Assembly: GCA_012972825.1 (NCBI GenBank)
Contig: JABDHL010000015.1
Span: 1 to 64,000, forward strand
Reading direction: 5' to 3'
Length of the DNA stretch: 64,000 nt
DNA from: Chlorobiaceae bacterium
Lineage (GTDB): Bacteria > Bacteroidota > Chlorobiia > Chlorobiales > Chlorobiaceae
The position numbers were made by a program, and so were the translations under genes. The first letter of the stretch is position 1. The number at the start of each line of letters is the position of its first letter. Shown one piece after another: positions 8,252 through 18,588 of this stretch. The notes under the pieces were generated by a model. The model saw only the letters and a list, made by a program, of their open reading frames with translations, searched no databases and was not told the DNA's origin.

Positions 8252-11200
8252 TTACCCGCCTCTTCGGTTGTCTTCAAACATCTCTACTGGCATTGGGTAA
8301 CGTAACCGCCAGACCATCTTTATCGGCCTTTCGCTCTCATAACTTACCATTTCCACCGGTCCCAGATAGGTAAACGGGATTGAGATCGAGTTCCGCTTTT
8401 TCTGATCACGAGCAAAAACCAAAATGGTATATCCTCTTTCAACATGATGAATCAGATTTTGGCCATCACTGTGATATTGGGCGGTATTGGCTTGAGATTC
8501 CCAATGGAGAAGTTCTCTGCTGATGGGGTAATCAGCATACATGGTACTCGGCGAGAACTCTTTTTCAGTTTTCTGAAATGTGAGCAATAGCGCATAAGTC
8601 TTCACCTCGGGAAAGTGGAATACCCCAACTCCTGTCTGACCTGTTGTTGCGATATTTACCTTTCCGAATGCAGCTTGGATTACTCTTCCATTGTATTTTG
8701 CATGCAGCTCGAATGGACAAGGAAAAGGCAATTCCGGAACAAGACCACTCACTTCACTCGAGTCGATCGACCAGTTCAAGATTTCTCCTAAATCGGCAAG
8801 AATTGACGGGTTTTTCGAAAGCCGCTGTAAGGCATCTTCAAAGGATGAAATACCCAGATTACTACCTTTCTCTCCCCATAGTCGATAATAAACTACCATG
8901 GCCGATTGACCAGCAAGTGCTACTGCTTCTGCTATTGCACCTTGCGAAACTTTGCTAATTACATTTCGTAACAATGCAGCTTCCTTCGGTCCATTGATGA
9001 ATGCAGCCCGAATCAAAGCTTTTTTCAGCATTACAAGATCAGGATCGGTAGGAATCGGAGCGAACTGTACCTTGGCTTTCCAACCCGACCAGGATTCTTT
9101 TGCCAGCAGTACTTCCGGTTCATATTCGTGGTAGCGAATGAAATTGCCAAAGGTCAACTCCTGCCCCGTCTCGCTCGTGAATGTCTGCAAGCGGTCTGGC
9201 ACCTGCACGGTAAGATTCCTGAGGTTTTCCCTAATATTTCGGAGTACATATTCCCGTGACTGCCGGTCAAGCTGGATAGAACACCCTGGAGGTAGGTGAG
9301 GAAAATCCAACTCAACCTCACGGTCTATTGCATAGCGATGCTTGGGCAGTAATGCTCGAAATTTTGTATCCATTCGGTAGCGCCGGTGTACTTGCCCTAC
9401 AAAATCGAGAACCGTGAGGCACTCTTTCTCAGGCGCATGACGAAGTCCTCGCCCTAACTGCTGGAGAAAAACGGTGAGACTCTCTGTAGGACGGAGGAAC
9501 ATGACAAGATTGATCTCCGGGATATCAAGACCTTCATTAAAGACATCAACGGTAAAGAGAAATCGTAGATGCCCATTCTTGAAGTCTGAGATGGCCTTAT
9601 TACGCTCATCAGGTGCAAGGCGGGATACAACTGCTACAGAAGGTATCCCCCTCTCATTAAAGCGCTCTGCCATGTAGAGCGCATGGTTTATTGTGACACA
9701 GAACCCAATACCCTTCACACTGGTACCATAGTCTGGCTGATAGCGCTCTAACGCCCCAATAATTGCGTCAACTCGCCGAGAAGCATTCACTCGGTCAATA
9801 GTATAGACGTTTTCCAGCTCTGACTTGTTATAGTTGCCGTTGGTCCAGAAACGATCATTATCGGTCGCTATCGGGTCTGACACCCCAAAATAATGGAATG
9901 GGCAGAGGAGCTTCTCCTCCAATGCCTCTGGAAGACGGATTTCTGCTGCGAATGTGTTATGAAAATCGGCAGCAACAGATTTTCCGTCCATCCGTTCCGG
10001 CGTGGCGGTTAGGCCGAGAAGTATCTCTGGCTCAAAATGTTCGAAGATGGGGCGATAACTGTCAGAGGTTCCATGATGAACCTCATCAACAACAATATAA
10101 TCGTAGAAACTTCCTCCAACCTGCTTCCAGAGTTCGCGATTTGTCAGCATCTGTACCGAGCAAAACAGGTGTTCCAATCGGTCAGCCGCAAAATCTCCAA
10201 CAAGAAGTTCACCGAAATTCTGGTCACGGAGAACATTTCTGAAAGTTATACGCGCCTGCTCAAGGATTTCTTTTCGATGGGCAACAAACAGTAATTTTGC
10301 ATTACGCTTACGTCCCTTATAAAACTCATTAAAATCGAATGCAGCAACCACGGTTTTACCGGTTCCGGTAGCTGCAATGACGAGATTTTTATAGCGATTG
10401 TGCACTTCACGCTCTCGCTTTAGGGCATCAAGGATTCGTTCCTGAAACGGGTGCGGCGTAAGATCAAAGAAAACCGATGTGGTCCCGTCTTTTCTAGTTC
10501 GTTCACGAACAATTGCATCCCTGAAACGTTCAGGCTCTTCAGTGTCAAATGGAATAAATTCTTTGCTATTCCAGTAGGTCTCAAATTCGGCAGTAAATTT
10601 CTCCAGAATATGCCCCATATCCTGAGCAGTAACCTTAAGATTCCACTCGAGTCCGCTGGTAATGGCAGCATTGGACATGTTTGCCGAGCCAATATAGGCA
10701 GTTGAAAAATCTGACTTCCGCTTAAAATGATAGGCCTTTGCATGAAGCCTCGTGCGTTCGGTATCGTAGGATACGCGCACCTTAACGTTCGACATTTCAG
10801 CCAGCCATTCGACGGCAGGGGCATCGGATGCTCCCATGTATGACGTTGTGATAACCCTAACTGGTATCTTACGCAGAGACAAATCCTCAAAAGCTGGCAT
10901 CAGCAGACGCAAACCGGACCACTTGATAAACGAAACCAAAATATCAACACTGTCAGCAGACTTCATCTCTTCAAGCAGTTCATGTGCAAGTTGAGGCTCT
11001 TGCGGCGAACCGGTAAATATACTGCTTTCAGTTAGAGATGTCTGGGGGCGTGGGACTCTTGATGACCCATAATTGGATGGGGTGATTTCAAGAAGTATTG
11101 GTTTTTTTTCTTGTATAAGGCGACGGTTAGCGAGGTGACCTAAGCCCGGTTCACTGGCAACCTGACCAAGAATCCGATTGCAGATCTCCAGCCGTTTTTC

Positions 11201-11383
11201 TGGGTCTTTCTCTTCTCGCAATGCCTGCTCAATTACCTTGGCAACAAATGATGCATAGATGGCTGGCTGCTCTTCTTGATCGATTTTACCAAAGACACTT
11301 CGTAACTCTGGGTGCTGATCTAAAGCCTCTTGGAGAAGCTCATCGAGGAGTGCTTCGTATATACCAAAAGCAAGTTGGCTCAT
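8252..11383 (-). CDS. PLD-nuclease / SF2 helicase / DUF3427 protein
   Basis: 1043 residues. The N-terminal third contains one phospholipase-D-type motif (RLHAKAYHF, His214 and Lys216, then AYIGSANMS), so a dimer would be needed for a full HKD active site. An SF2 helicase core follows, with Walker A ATGTGKT (about 338-344), DEVH box (about 433-436), and QQLGRGLRH motif VI (about 640-649). The C-terminal third (to LRYPMP) fits DUF3427. This HKD-nuclease plus SSL2-like helicase plus DUF3427 architecture is found in bacterial accessory regions and suspected defence loci. The start overlaps the NUDIX stop by 4 bases (atga), so the pair is translationally coupled. Antiphage or DNA-processing function is inferred. 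Confidence 0.88.
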   Translation of the reverse strand: MSQLAFGIYEALLDELLQEALDQHPELRSVFGKIDQEEQPAIYASFVAKVIEQALREEKDPEKRLEICNRILGQVASEPGLGHLANRRLIQEKKPILLEITPSNYGSSRVPRPQTSLTESSIFTGSPQEPQLAHELLEEMKSADSVDILVSFIKWSGLRLLMPAFEDLSLRKIPVRVITTSYMGASDAPAVEWLAEMSNVKVRVSYDTERTRLHAKAYHFKRKSDFSTAYIGSANMSNAAITSGLEWNLKVTAQDMGHILEKFTAEFETYWNSKEFIPFDTEEPERFRDAIVRERTRKDGTTSVFFDLTPHPFQERILDALKREREVHNRYKNLVIAATGTGKTVVAAFDFNEFYKGRKRNAKLLFVAHRKEILEQARITFRNVLRDQNFGELLVGDFAADRLEHLFCSVQMLTNRELWKQVGGSFYDYIVVDEVHHGTSDSYRPIFEHFEPEILLGLTATPERMDGKSVAADFHNTFAAEIRLPEALEEKLLCPFHYFGVSDPIATDNDRFWTNGNYNKSELENVYTIDRVNASRRVDAIIGALERYQPDYGTSVKGIGFCVTINHALYMAERFNERGIPSVAVVSRLAPDERNKAISDFKNGHLRFLFTVDVFNEGLDIPEINLVMFLRPTESLTVFLQQLGRGLRHAPEKECLTVLDFVGQVHRRYRMDTKFRALLPKHRYAIDREVELDFPHLPPGCSIQLDRQSREYVLRNIRENLRNLTVQVPDRLQTFTSETGQELTFGNFIRYHEYEPEVLLAKESWSGWKAKVQFAPIPTDPDLVMLKKALIRAAFINGPKEAALLRNVISKVSQGAIAEAVALAGQSAMVVYYRLWGEKGSNLGISSFEDALQRLSKNPSILADLGEILNWSIDSSEVSGLVPELPFPCPFELHAKYNGRVIQAAFGKVNIATTGQTGVGVFHFPEVKTYALLLTFQKTEKEFSPSTMYADYPISRELLHWESQANTAQYHSDGQNLIHHVERGYTILVFARDQKKRNSISIPFTYLGPVEMVSYESERPIKMVWRLRYPMPVEMFEDNRRGG

Positions 11384-11784
11384 GAGACATCTACTCTATT
11401 TTCAACAAGATAAGACTCTATTACCGGTAAATCGGCCTCAGCCCATTCGAGAGAATGAAGGTTATTAGGTGCTAACCAAGCGATGGCTGCATGTTCATTG
11501 AGAACTATTTCACCCGCCTCAATTGAACAGATAAACGGATGAAGGGTAACAGTGAAAGTCGGATACTGATACGAGCTAATTGGAAGAGATTTTCCTACAC
11601 TTACCTGAATACTCAGCTCTTCAAATAACTCACGTCTCAAGCACTCTTCGGTTGATTCACCATGATTGATCTTACCTCCCGGAAATTCCCACTTAAGCGG
11701 CAAACTCATAGCTGCACTCCGCTGTGCAGCGAGAACGAGCCCATCTCGTTCAATAATAGCGCATGCTACTTGAATTTGATCCAT
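11380..11784 (-). CDS. NUDIX hydrolase (MutT-like), coupled to the PLD-helicase
   Basis: 134 residues from the ATG at 11784, preferred over an upstream start at 11829 because aagg lies at good spacing before it and the NUDIX fold starts at once (MDQIQVACAIIERDG). The full NUDIX box is present: GGKINHGESTEECLRRELFE followed by ELSI. MutT-type enzymes hydrolyse (oxidised) nucleoside triphosphates to monophosphates, with a cytosolic role. Its four-base overlap with the helicase gene implies a joint function, so a housekeeping 8-oxo-dGTPase role is less likely than nucleotide signalling or depletion in the same system. The substrate cannot be read from sequence. Confidence 0.85.
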   Translation of the reverse strand: MDQIQVACAIIERDGLVLAAQRSAAMSLPLKWEFPGGKINHGESTEECLRRELFEELSIQVSVGKSLPISSYQYPTFTVTLHPFICSIEAGEIVLNEHAAIAWLAPNNLHSLEWAEADLPVIESYLVENRVDVS

Positions 11785-11829
11785 GTTGCCCTTCTCTTCA
11801 TTATCTGGAACCTCACAGGTAACAGGCAA

Positions 11830-12123
11830 ATAAACTTTTCAATCGAAAGAGCGATTCGAAATAACCTCCTTTTATTTTACCAAATAAACCCGTCAAATGA
11901 AAATAATAAAGCCATTTACAGCTTTTCAACACAGGTTCCGTTCATTACTGGATTTTCTTGTAGAGTGTTTCCTGTGCTATGTCAGCCCCATTCGGCCATG
12001 ACATTGTTCCCCCGTCTATCGATATACCTGCAAAAAAAGCTTTTATCCTTTATCCTTTAATGGCTCAAATATTGGCCCTTTTGAACGGATATTCGGAAAA
12101 ATCAACATCTCAGGGTTCACGCC
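11830..12123. other. Intergenic spacer between defence cluster and efflux operon
   Basis: No gene seen. It contains a short direct repeat (tttatcctttatccttta, near 12042-12060) and the 3' flank of the oprM-like gene. No strong terminator hairpin is evident. Confidence 0.35.
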
Positions 12124-13548
12124 CTATTTCCATCCGCCTCCCAATGCTTTATAGAGGTCAATCCGGTTGGTCAGATTCTGCTGACGTACCATAATCTCGT
12201 TCTGCTGCGCCGCATAGAGAGATCGCTGGGCATCCAGGAGGACAAAGTAACTGTCGATGCCATGGGCGTAACGGGCCTTCAAGATCGTATAGGCCTGTTC
12301 GCTGGATTTGACAAGTGCTTGCTGGGCGTGCAACTGCTCTGTGTAGGTTGCACTGGCCACCAACGCATCCGCAACTTCCCGAAAAGCAGTCTGGATGGTT
12401 TTTTCGTATTGTGCGATGGCAATGTCGCGGTTGGTTTTTGCCAGTTTGAGGTTGGAGATCAGTCGCTCTCCCTGGAAAATCGGCAAGTTCACCTGAGGGG
12501 AAAAGCTCCAGACACTGCTCGATCCCGTCACAAAGAGATTGGTAAGGCTGCTGCTGGCAAACCCTGCGGAACCGGTAAGGCTGATGCTCGGGAAGAAGGC
12601 TCCCCGTGCTGCCCCAATATTGGCGTTTTCAGCTTTCAGTGCATATTCAGCCTTGCGGACATCCGGTCGGTCCAGCAGAACAGTGGATGGAATTCCCACG
12701 GGGAGCACTTCCATCAGCTGAACAGAGCTGAGACTTTCGGGCTTGAGGAGTTCAGGATCGATTACCTTGCCGACCAAAAGGGTAAGGGCGTTTTTGTCCT
12801 TTTCCACCTGACGCTGATATTGGGCGCGGTTTGCGCGGGCGGTTTCAACAAGGGTGCCGGATTGTGACACCTCCAGCTGAGACTTCGCTCCCAGATCGAA
12901 AGTGCGCTTGATGAGATCGAATGATTCTTGCTGGGTCTTGAGTGTGTTTGCGGTCAACTGGAGCAGTTCACTATCGGCAAGATAGGTGAGATAGGCATTG
13001 GCCACCTCGGCGATCAGGCTTGTCTGGGCAGCCTTACGCCCTTCTTCCGTTGCAAGATACTGGTTCAAGGCGCGGGTGCTGAGGCTGCGGACGCGTCCGA
13101 ACAGATCCAATTCATATGCGGTGACACCTATGCCGGAGGTATAGGACGAGATCGTTTCCGAAGTTCCGGAAGTGCTGCTGTTTTCCGATAACCGTTGTCG
13201 AATGGCGCTTCCCGACGCGTTAACCGAAGGCACGAGATCTGCACGCTGTATGCGATAGGTGTTGCGGGCAGCCTCTATGTTGAGCGTCGCTATCCGGAGG
13301 TCGCGGTTATTGGCAAGTGCGGCTTCAATAAGGCTCAGGAGCTTCGGCGATGTGAACATGCTCCGCCATCCGATATCAGCAACATGCGGTTCTCCTGCAG
13401 CTTCCAAAGCCGGCACGGGCCCAATCCCCGCAGAGGTCGGCCATTCTGTGGCGACAGGCGCCATGGGGCGTTCATAGCGTGGAGCCAGTGAACAGGATGT
13501 CAGCATGGCGGCAGACAGGCAGACAGGGATCAGCAGCTTAATGGTCAT
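12124..13548 (-). CDS. RND efflux outer-membrane lipoprotein, OprM/NodT family
   Basis: 474 residues with a lipoprotein signal peptide and lipobox MLTSC (Cys19), then the family start SLAPRYERP. The body is the alpha-helical duplicated barrel of TolC-type channels (paired OEP repeats, e.g. [11 protein letters not shown] and [16 protein letters not shown]). It forms the outer-membrane exit of the tripartite pump encoded upstream. Its start overlaps the end of the acrB-like gene by 11 bases. Last gene of the tetR-acrA-acrB-oprM operon. Confidence 0.92.
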   Translation of the reverse strand: MTIKLLIPVCLSAAMLTSCSLAPRYERPMAPVATEWPTSAGIGPVPALEAAGEPHVADIGWRSMFTSPKLLSLIEAALANNRDLRIATLNIEAARNTYRIQRADLVPSVNASGSAIRQRLSENSSTSGTSETISSYTSGIGVTAYELDLFGRVRSLSTRALNQYLATEEGRKAAQTSLIAEVANAYLTYLADSELLQLTANTLKTQQESFDLIKRTFDLGAKSQLEVSQSGTLVETARANRAQYQRQVEKDKNALTLLVGKVIDPELLKPESLSSVQLMEVLPVGIPSTVLLDRPDVRKAEYALKAENANIGAARGAFFPSISLTGSAGFASSSLTNLFVTGSSSVWSFSPQVNLPIFQGERLISNLKLAKTNRDIAIAQYEKTIQTAFREVADALVASATYTEQLHAQQALVKSSEQAYTILKARYAHGIDSYFVLLDAQRSLYAAQQNEIMVRQQNLTNRIDLYKALGGGWK

Positions 13549-16500
13549 GGTTCGATCCCTTATCTTTTTGGTTTTCGGTCTTTTCGGTTACAGGCTTCCC
13601 GGTAAAAAGGGATTGTACCAGAATGTAAAACAATGGAACGAAGAATATTGCCAGCACCGTTCCCGACAACATCCCTCCGATGACGTCGATACCGATAGCG
13701 TGCTGGCTTGCCGAGCCTGCTCCGGAAGAGAATGCCAGAGGCGTTACACCGAGAATGAAGGCCATGGAGGTCATGACAATCGGGCGTAAACGTTGTCTGG
13801 CGGCAGTCAGGGCAGCCTCCTTGAGGTTAACACCTTGTTCGTTGAGGGATTTGGCGAACTCCACGATAAGGATGGCATTTTTTGCAGTAAGGCCTACCGT
13901 GGTCAGCAGGCCCACTTTGAAGTAGACATCGTTTGAGAGACCTGCAAGGGAAGTTGCCAGAACCGTTCCAAGAACACCAAGCGGCACCACCAGCATGACG
14001 GCCAGCGGCACGGTCCAGCTTTCATAAAGAGCAGCAAGGCAGAGAAAAACAAAAAGCAATGAGAAAGCATAGAGCAACAGTGTTTGCTGGCCGGCTGCCC
14101 GCTCTTCGTAGGACAGACCAGTCCATTCGATACCAAATCCTTCAGGAAGCTTCAGTGCCAATTGCGTCAACACAGCCATCGCATCACCTGAACTTACACC
14201 TGGAGCTGAAGCTCCCTGGATATTGACCGACGATATGCCATTGAAACGCTCCAGCTTCGGCGAACCGAAACTCCAGCGGCCAGTGGAAAATGCAGAGAAG
14301 GGCACCATATCTCCATTGGCGTTCCGGATGTGCCAGCTGTTGACATCTGCAGGGTTCATGCGGAATGGAGCATCACCCTGCATGAATACCTTCTTGATGC
14401 GGCCATCATGAATAAAATCATTGACATAGGAGGATCCCCATGCAGTCTGCAGGGTGGTATTGATGTCAGCAATGGAAAGACCGAAGGCGCTGGCCTTTTC
14501 GTGGTCGATGTCAATCTTGTATTGTGGAACATCTTCAAGACCGTTGGGTCGCACTCCGATCAGTGCGGGATTTTTTGCAGCCATGCCCAGTAACTGATTT
14601 CGGGCATTCATCAGCGCCTCGTGACCTTTGCCTTTACGATCAAGCAGTTGGAAATCAAAACCTGAAGCATTGCCAAGCTCCATGACGGCGGGCGGGTAAA
14701 ATGCAAATATCATGGCATCCTTGACACTTGACAGGGCTGCCATGGTCCGTCCGGCTATTGAGGCGACATCTTGTCCCTTTTTTTTGCGTTCACTCCAGTC
14801 TTTCAGTTGTACGAAGCCCATGGCCGAGTTTTGGCCCTGACCGGCAAAACTGAAGCCTGTGACACTGAAAATGCTTTCAACGACATCTTTTTCCTGGTTG
14901 AGCATGTACTTTTCCATGACTTTCACACTTTCGAGTGTCCGTTCCTTCGTCGCTCCTGATGGGGTGGAAAGCTGAACGAACATGAACCCCTGGTCTTCTT
15001 CAGGCAGAAACGAGGTCGGAATACGCCATAAGACGATGCCCAGCAGCAGCACGACCAATATGAAAGCTGACAGCGAGCGTTTGACATTGCCGGTCATGAC
15101 CATCGCTCCTTTGACATATCGTTCGCGGTTGACATTGAACAACGCATTGAACCAGGCAAAGAAACGTCCGACGATGCCTTTGCGGGATAGATGCTCGCTC
15201 TTTGGCTTCGGCTTGAGGAGGCTGGCACAAAGGGCCGGCGTCAAGATCAGGGCTACCAGAACAGAGAGGAGCATGGCCGAAACGATGGTAATCGAGAACT
15301 GACGGAAAATCGTGCCGATGGAGCCTTTAAAGAAGGCCATTGGCACAAATACCGCCGAAAGCACAAGGGCTATTCCGATCAGGGCACTTGAGATCTGCTG
15401 CATGGATTTTCTGGTGGCCTCCAGAGGAGAGAGTTGTTCCTCCTCCATAATGCGCTCAACGTTTTCGACCACAACAATGGCGTCATCCACCAGCAATCCG
15501 ATAGCAAGCACCATGGCGAACATGCTGAGGGTGTTTATAGAGAACCCGAAAGCTGCCATGACTCCAAAGGTACCCAAAAGCACAACAGGCACCGCGATTG
15601 TGGGAACCAGAGTCGCACGGAAATTCTGTAGAAACAGAAACATCACGAAGAACACAAGAATAATTGCCTCGAACAAGGTATGAACCACCCCTTCGATCGA
15701 AGTCTTGACAAAGGGCGCCGTATCGAACGGGAAAACGACTTGAACTCCGGGCGGCAGCAACGGCTTCAGTTCTTCCATTCTGGCTTTCACCAGGTTTGCG
15801 GTATTCAGGGCATTGGCCCCGGTCGCAAGAGTTATTGCCATGCCGGCTGCGGATTTGCTATTGAAGCGTGTTGTCATATCATAGTTCTGCACTCCAAGTT
15901 CGATGCGAGCGACATCCTTGAGGCGAACCTGGGAACCGTCGGTATTAACCTTCAGCATGATTTTTTTAAAATCATCAACGCTTTTAAGTCGGGATTGGGC
16001 TGAAATTGTGGCGTTCAGCTGTTGTCCCGGTACCGATGGCGTTCCACCCAGCTGACCGGCAGAAACATCAGCGTTCTGGGCGCTTATCGCCGCCTGTACC
16101 TCGGTGGTCGTGAGGTTGAAACTGGCAAGCTTGTAGGGATCAAGCCAGATACGCATGGAATAAGGTTGACCGAACACCTGAATATTTCCTACACCGGGGA
16201 CGCGGCTCAGCGGATCAAGTATTTTGGAGTTCAGGAAATCGTTCATGGTGAATTCATCGACGCGACCATCGGCCGAGTAGACACCGACAACCATCAGAAA
16301 ACCGGTGTCCCCTTTGGTGACTTTTATTCCTTGCTGCTGGACTTGCTGCGGGAGGTTTGACATGATGGATTGCAACTTGTTCTGTACCTGAACCTGGGCT
16401 ATATCAGGGTTGACTTCCGGCTCGAATGTCAAGGTAATGGTGACATTACCGTTTGAATCGCTGCCTGCACCAAAATAACGGAGATGGTCAAGGCCGGTCA

Positions 16501-16705
16501 GTGCCTGTTCAATAACCTGCGTCACGCTGTTTTCGACCGCTTCGGCAGAAGCTCCCGGGTAGGAAGCGTTAATGTTGATGGTTGGCGCCGCAATGCGTGG
16601 ATACTGTTCAACCGGAAGGGTCTGAATGGCAATGAACCCCCCCAGCATAATACAGATGGAGATCACCCACGCAAAGACTGGTCGGTCAATGAAAAATCTG
16701 GACAT
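13538..16705 (-). CDS. RND multidrug efflux inner-membrane pump, AcrB/HAE1 family
   Basis: 1055 residues, the usual HAE1 length. It starts with [16 protein letters not shown] (TM1) and has two large periplasmic loops and 12 expected TM helices. The proton-relay residues are present: Asp407-Asp408 in [14 protein letters not shown], and Lys942 in [16 protein letters not shown]. The substrate is probably hydrophobic drugs, bile-type detergents or solvents, but specificity is not readable. It lies 28 bases after the adaptor gene in the same operon. Confidence 0.95.
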   Translation of the reverse strand: MSRFFIDRPVFAWVISICIMLGGFIAIQTLPVEQYPRIAAPTININASYPGASAEAVENSVTQVIEQALTGLDHLRYFGAGSDSNGNVTITLTFEPEVNPDIAQVQVQNKLQSIMSNLPQQVQQQGIKVTKGDTGFLMVVGVYSADGRVDEFTMNDFLNSKILDPLSRVPGVGNIQVFGQPYSMRIWLDPYKLASFNLTTTEVQAAISAQNADVSAGQLGGTPSVPGQQLNATISAQSRLKSVDDFKKIMLKVNTDGSQVRLKDVARIELGVQNYDMTTRFNSKSAAGMAITLATGANALNTANLVKARMEELKPLLPPGVQVVFPFDTAPFVKTSIEGVVHTLFEAIILVFFVMFLFLQNFRATLVPTIAVPVVLLGTFGVMAAFGFSINTLSMFAMVLAIGLLVDDAIVVVENVERIMEEEQLSPLEATRKSMQQISSALIGIALVLSAVFVPMAFFKGSIGTIFRQFSITIVSAMLLSVLVALILTPALCASLLKPKPKSEHLSRKGIVGRFFAWFNALFNVNRERYVKGAMVMTGNVKRSLSAFILVVLLLGIVLWRIPTSFLPEEDQGFMFVQLSTPSGATKERTLESVKVMEKYMLNQEKDVVESIFSVTGFSFAGQGQNSAMGFVQLKDWSERKKKGQDVASIAGRTMAALSSVKDAMIFAFYPPAVMELGNASGFDFQLLDRKGKGHEALMNARNQLLGMAAKNPALIGVRPNGLEDVPQYKIDIDHEKASAFGLSIADINTTLQTAWGSSYVNDFIHDGRIKKVFMQGDAPFRMNPADVNSWHIRNANGDMVPFSAFSTGRWSFGSPKLERFNGISSVNIQGASAPGVSSGDAMAVLTQLALKLPEGFGIEWTGLSYEERAAGQQTLLLYAFSLLFVFLCLAALYESWTVPLAVMLVVPLGVLGTVLATSLAGLSNDVYFKVGLLTTVGLTAKNAILIVEFAKSLNEQGVNLKEAALTAARQRLRPIVMTSMAFILGVTPLAFSSGAGSASQHAIGIDVIGGMLSGTVLAIFFVPLFYILVQSLFTGKPVTEKTENQKDKGSNHDH

Positions 16706-16733
16706 GAGCGAGAGATTACTTGAATGAATGAAA

Positions 16734-17873
16734 TTATCTGACAGGAACGGCAGGTTGTGCAGCCTCTACTGTTTTCACCTTCATGCCTGGTTGAATTTTC
16801 ATGATACCTTCATAAACGACCTTCTCACCGGACTTGAGTCCACTCGTGACCATCCATTTGTCTCCGATGATTTCCGAAACTCCGATCGGACGTTGATTCA
16901 CCTGGCCGTCTTTCCCGACGACCCATACCGAAACTGTGCCGTCAACATTTCGGCTCACCGATTTCTGTGGAACAAGAATCACCTGTTCGTCTTTCCATTG
17001 CTCCAGACGTGCATGGACAAACATGCCGGGGAGCAACTCGTGGTTGGGATTGGGAAACAGCACCCGAAGCAGAACCGTTCCGGTGCCCTGGTTGATCGTC
17101 ACATCCGAAAATTTCAGCTTGCCCGGCTGGCCAACTGGTTTGCCGTCTACCAGAAGGCGAACGGGCGCCCCGCTCTTCAGGTCCGGATGATGCTTTCGCA
17201 GGAGCATCAGTTCCTCACTCGACTGGGAAACGTCCACATAGATCTGGTCAAGCTGCTGTACAACAGCCAGAGATACAGACTGATTGGCATTGACCAGCGC
17301 CCCTTCCGTCACTTTCGATTGCCCGATACGTCCGGAAATCGGAGACATGACTTTGGTATAGTCAAGGTTGATTCTGGCAGTCGCAACATCAGACTTGGCG
17401 ATGGCGACATCGGCCTGGGCCTGGGCAAGGCTTGCCTTTGCGTCATCATACTCCTGTTTGCTGACCCCGCCGATTGTCACCAGCTCGGTATATCGAGCTG
17501 CCTTAGCCTGGACCGACTTGACGTTTGCTTCGGCTTTGCCGAGGTTGGCGCGGGTGCTGTTATAAGCTGCCTGATACGGAGCGGAGTCAATCTGATAGAG
17601 TTGCTGGCCTTGCTTGACCAGACTGCCTTCCACGAAAAATTGCTTGGTGACAATACCGCTGACCTGAGGGCGTATCTCCGCGACCCGTATGGCCGAGGTT
17701 CGGCCCGGAAGGTCTTTGGTCAATACCACAGGCTCGGCCTTCATGGTTACAACACTGACCTCCGGTTTAAAGTCTGAACCCATGCGGTTGCCTGGCGAAC
17801 TTTTCTGCCAGAGGAACCAGGCGGCAATCGAGACGACAAGCAAGCCTGCAATGATGATATAAGACCTTTTCAT
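16734..17873 (-). CDS. RND periplasmic adaptor subunit, AcrA/MexA family
   Basis: 379 residues. The N-terminus ([19 protein letters not shown]) is a signal anchor without a lipobox cysteine, so it is probably membrane-anchored by this helix. Then come the barrel-sandwich/lipoyl half ([20 protein letters not shown]), an alpha-helical hairpin rich in Ala/Lys/Gln (about 100-165), the second lipoyl half ([20 protein letters not shown]), and beta-barrel and MP domains. It bridges the AcrB-like pump and the OprM-like channel. The start lies 15 bases after the tetR stop. Confidence 0.93.
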   Translation of the reverse strand: MKRSYIIIAGLLVVSIAAWFLWQKSSPGNRMGSDFKPEVSVVTMKAEPVVLTKDLPGRTSAIRVAEIRPQVSGIVTKQFFVEGSLVKQGQQLYQIDSAPYQAAYNSTRANLGKAEANVKSVQAKAARYTELVTIGGVSKQEYDDAKASLAQAQADVAIAKSDVATARINLDYTKVMSPISGRIGQSKVTEGALVNANQSVSLAVVQQLDQIYVDVSQSSEELMLLRKHHPDLKSGAPVRLLVDGKPVGQPGKLKFSDVTINQGTGTVLLRVLFPNPNHELLPGMFVHARLEQWKDEQVILVPQKSVSRNVDGTVSVWVVGKDGQVNQRPIGVSEIIGDKWMVTSGLKSGEKVVYEGIMKIQPGMKVKTVEAAQPAVPVR

Positions 17874-17888
17874 GATGGAGCTTATCCT

Positions 17889-18467
17889 TTATGTGGTGTG
17901 TGTGGTTGGTGCTTGACTCTCGGGATGACTTGCATACATCGCCCGGATACCCTCCAGGAACGAATACCGCTCCTGGCTGCTCCAGTTGACCAGGCCGAAC
18001 CATTCATGGCAATTAAATCCGATCAGGGTAAAATAGACTATGCGGGCAGCTTCAGGTTTTTCTCCAGCTTCCATGGCTTTCAGGTCATGAACGGTCCATT
18101 CCCGCATCTTCCGCTGGAGAGAGACTTCACTTGACATCGAGGAGGATACGGCCATTGCAACTGCTCGTTCAATGTCATCCGGAGCTTGCTCTGCCAGTTT
18201 GATACGTGCGAAAAGCTCAGGATGGGGAGATTCGGCACATTCCCGGACAAGCATCCCGATACGCTCTTTATCCCTTTGAAACTGACGATCGATAAGTGCT
18301 TCAAGAAGGGCCGTTTTGGATTTGTAGTCATACACAACTCGGGATTTACTGATTCCCGCCTCCTGGGCCACAGCATCAATAGATAAGCGTGATACCCCGA
18401 GCTTGACGACAACCCGCTCAATTGCATCCAGTATTTCGTGTGTGGTGACTTTCTTGGTTCTGGCCAT
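17889..18467 (-). CDS. TetR-family transcriptional regulator of the RND operon
   Basis: 192 residues from the ATG at 18467 (MARTKKVTTHEILDAIERVV), the normal TetR length; an open frame reaching 18701 would add 78 atypical residues. The N-terminal helix-turn-helix is clear (about 20-50: SRLSIDAVAQEAGISKSRV, then YDYKSKTALLEALI). aagga precedes the start. A perfect 16-bp palindrome lies 34 bases upstream, so autorepression of the tetR-acrAB-oprM operon, relieved by a ligand of the C-terminal domain, is the likely mode. Confidence 0.9.
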   Translation of the reverse strand: MARTKKVTTHEILDAIERVVVKLGVSRLSIDAVAQEAGISKSRVVYDYKSKTALLEALIDRQFQRDKERIGMLVRECAESPHPELFARIKLAEQAPDDIERAVAMAVSSSMSSEVSLQRKMREWTVHDLKAMEAGEKPEAARIVYFTLIGFNCHEWFGLVNWSSQERYSFLEGIRAMYASHPESQAPTTHTT

Positions 18468-18500
18468 GATACGGTATCCTTGAATGATTGGCATTAATTT

Positions 18501-18516
18501 AAGAACGATCGTTCTT
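18501..18516. promoter_or_regulatory. Perfect 16-bp palindrome, probable TetR operator
   Basis: aagaacgatcgttctt reads identically on both strands and sits between the ROK kinase stop and the tetR start. TetR proteins bind such palindromes over their own promoters; assignment to this TetR is inference from position. Confidence 0.7.
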
Positions 18517-18588
18517 TTATGCAATTTATTTTCAGCATGTTTGCCGTAACCATTAAAAAAATGCGTGGGGATTGAAAAAGTCCTGGAT

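Noticed and set aside
16728-17777. 349-codon + strand open frame
   Set aside because: Lies antisense to the clear acrA-like gene, and its sequence matches no family; a shadow frame.
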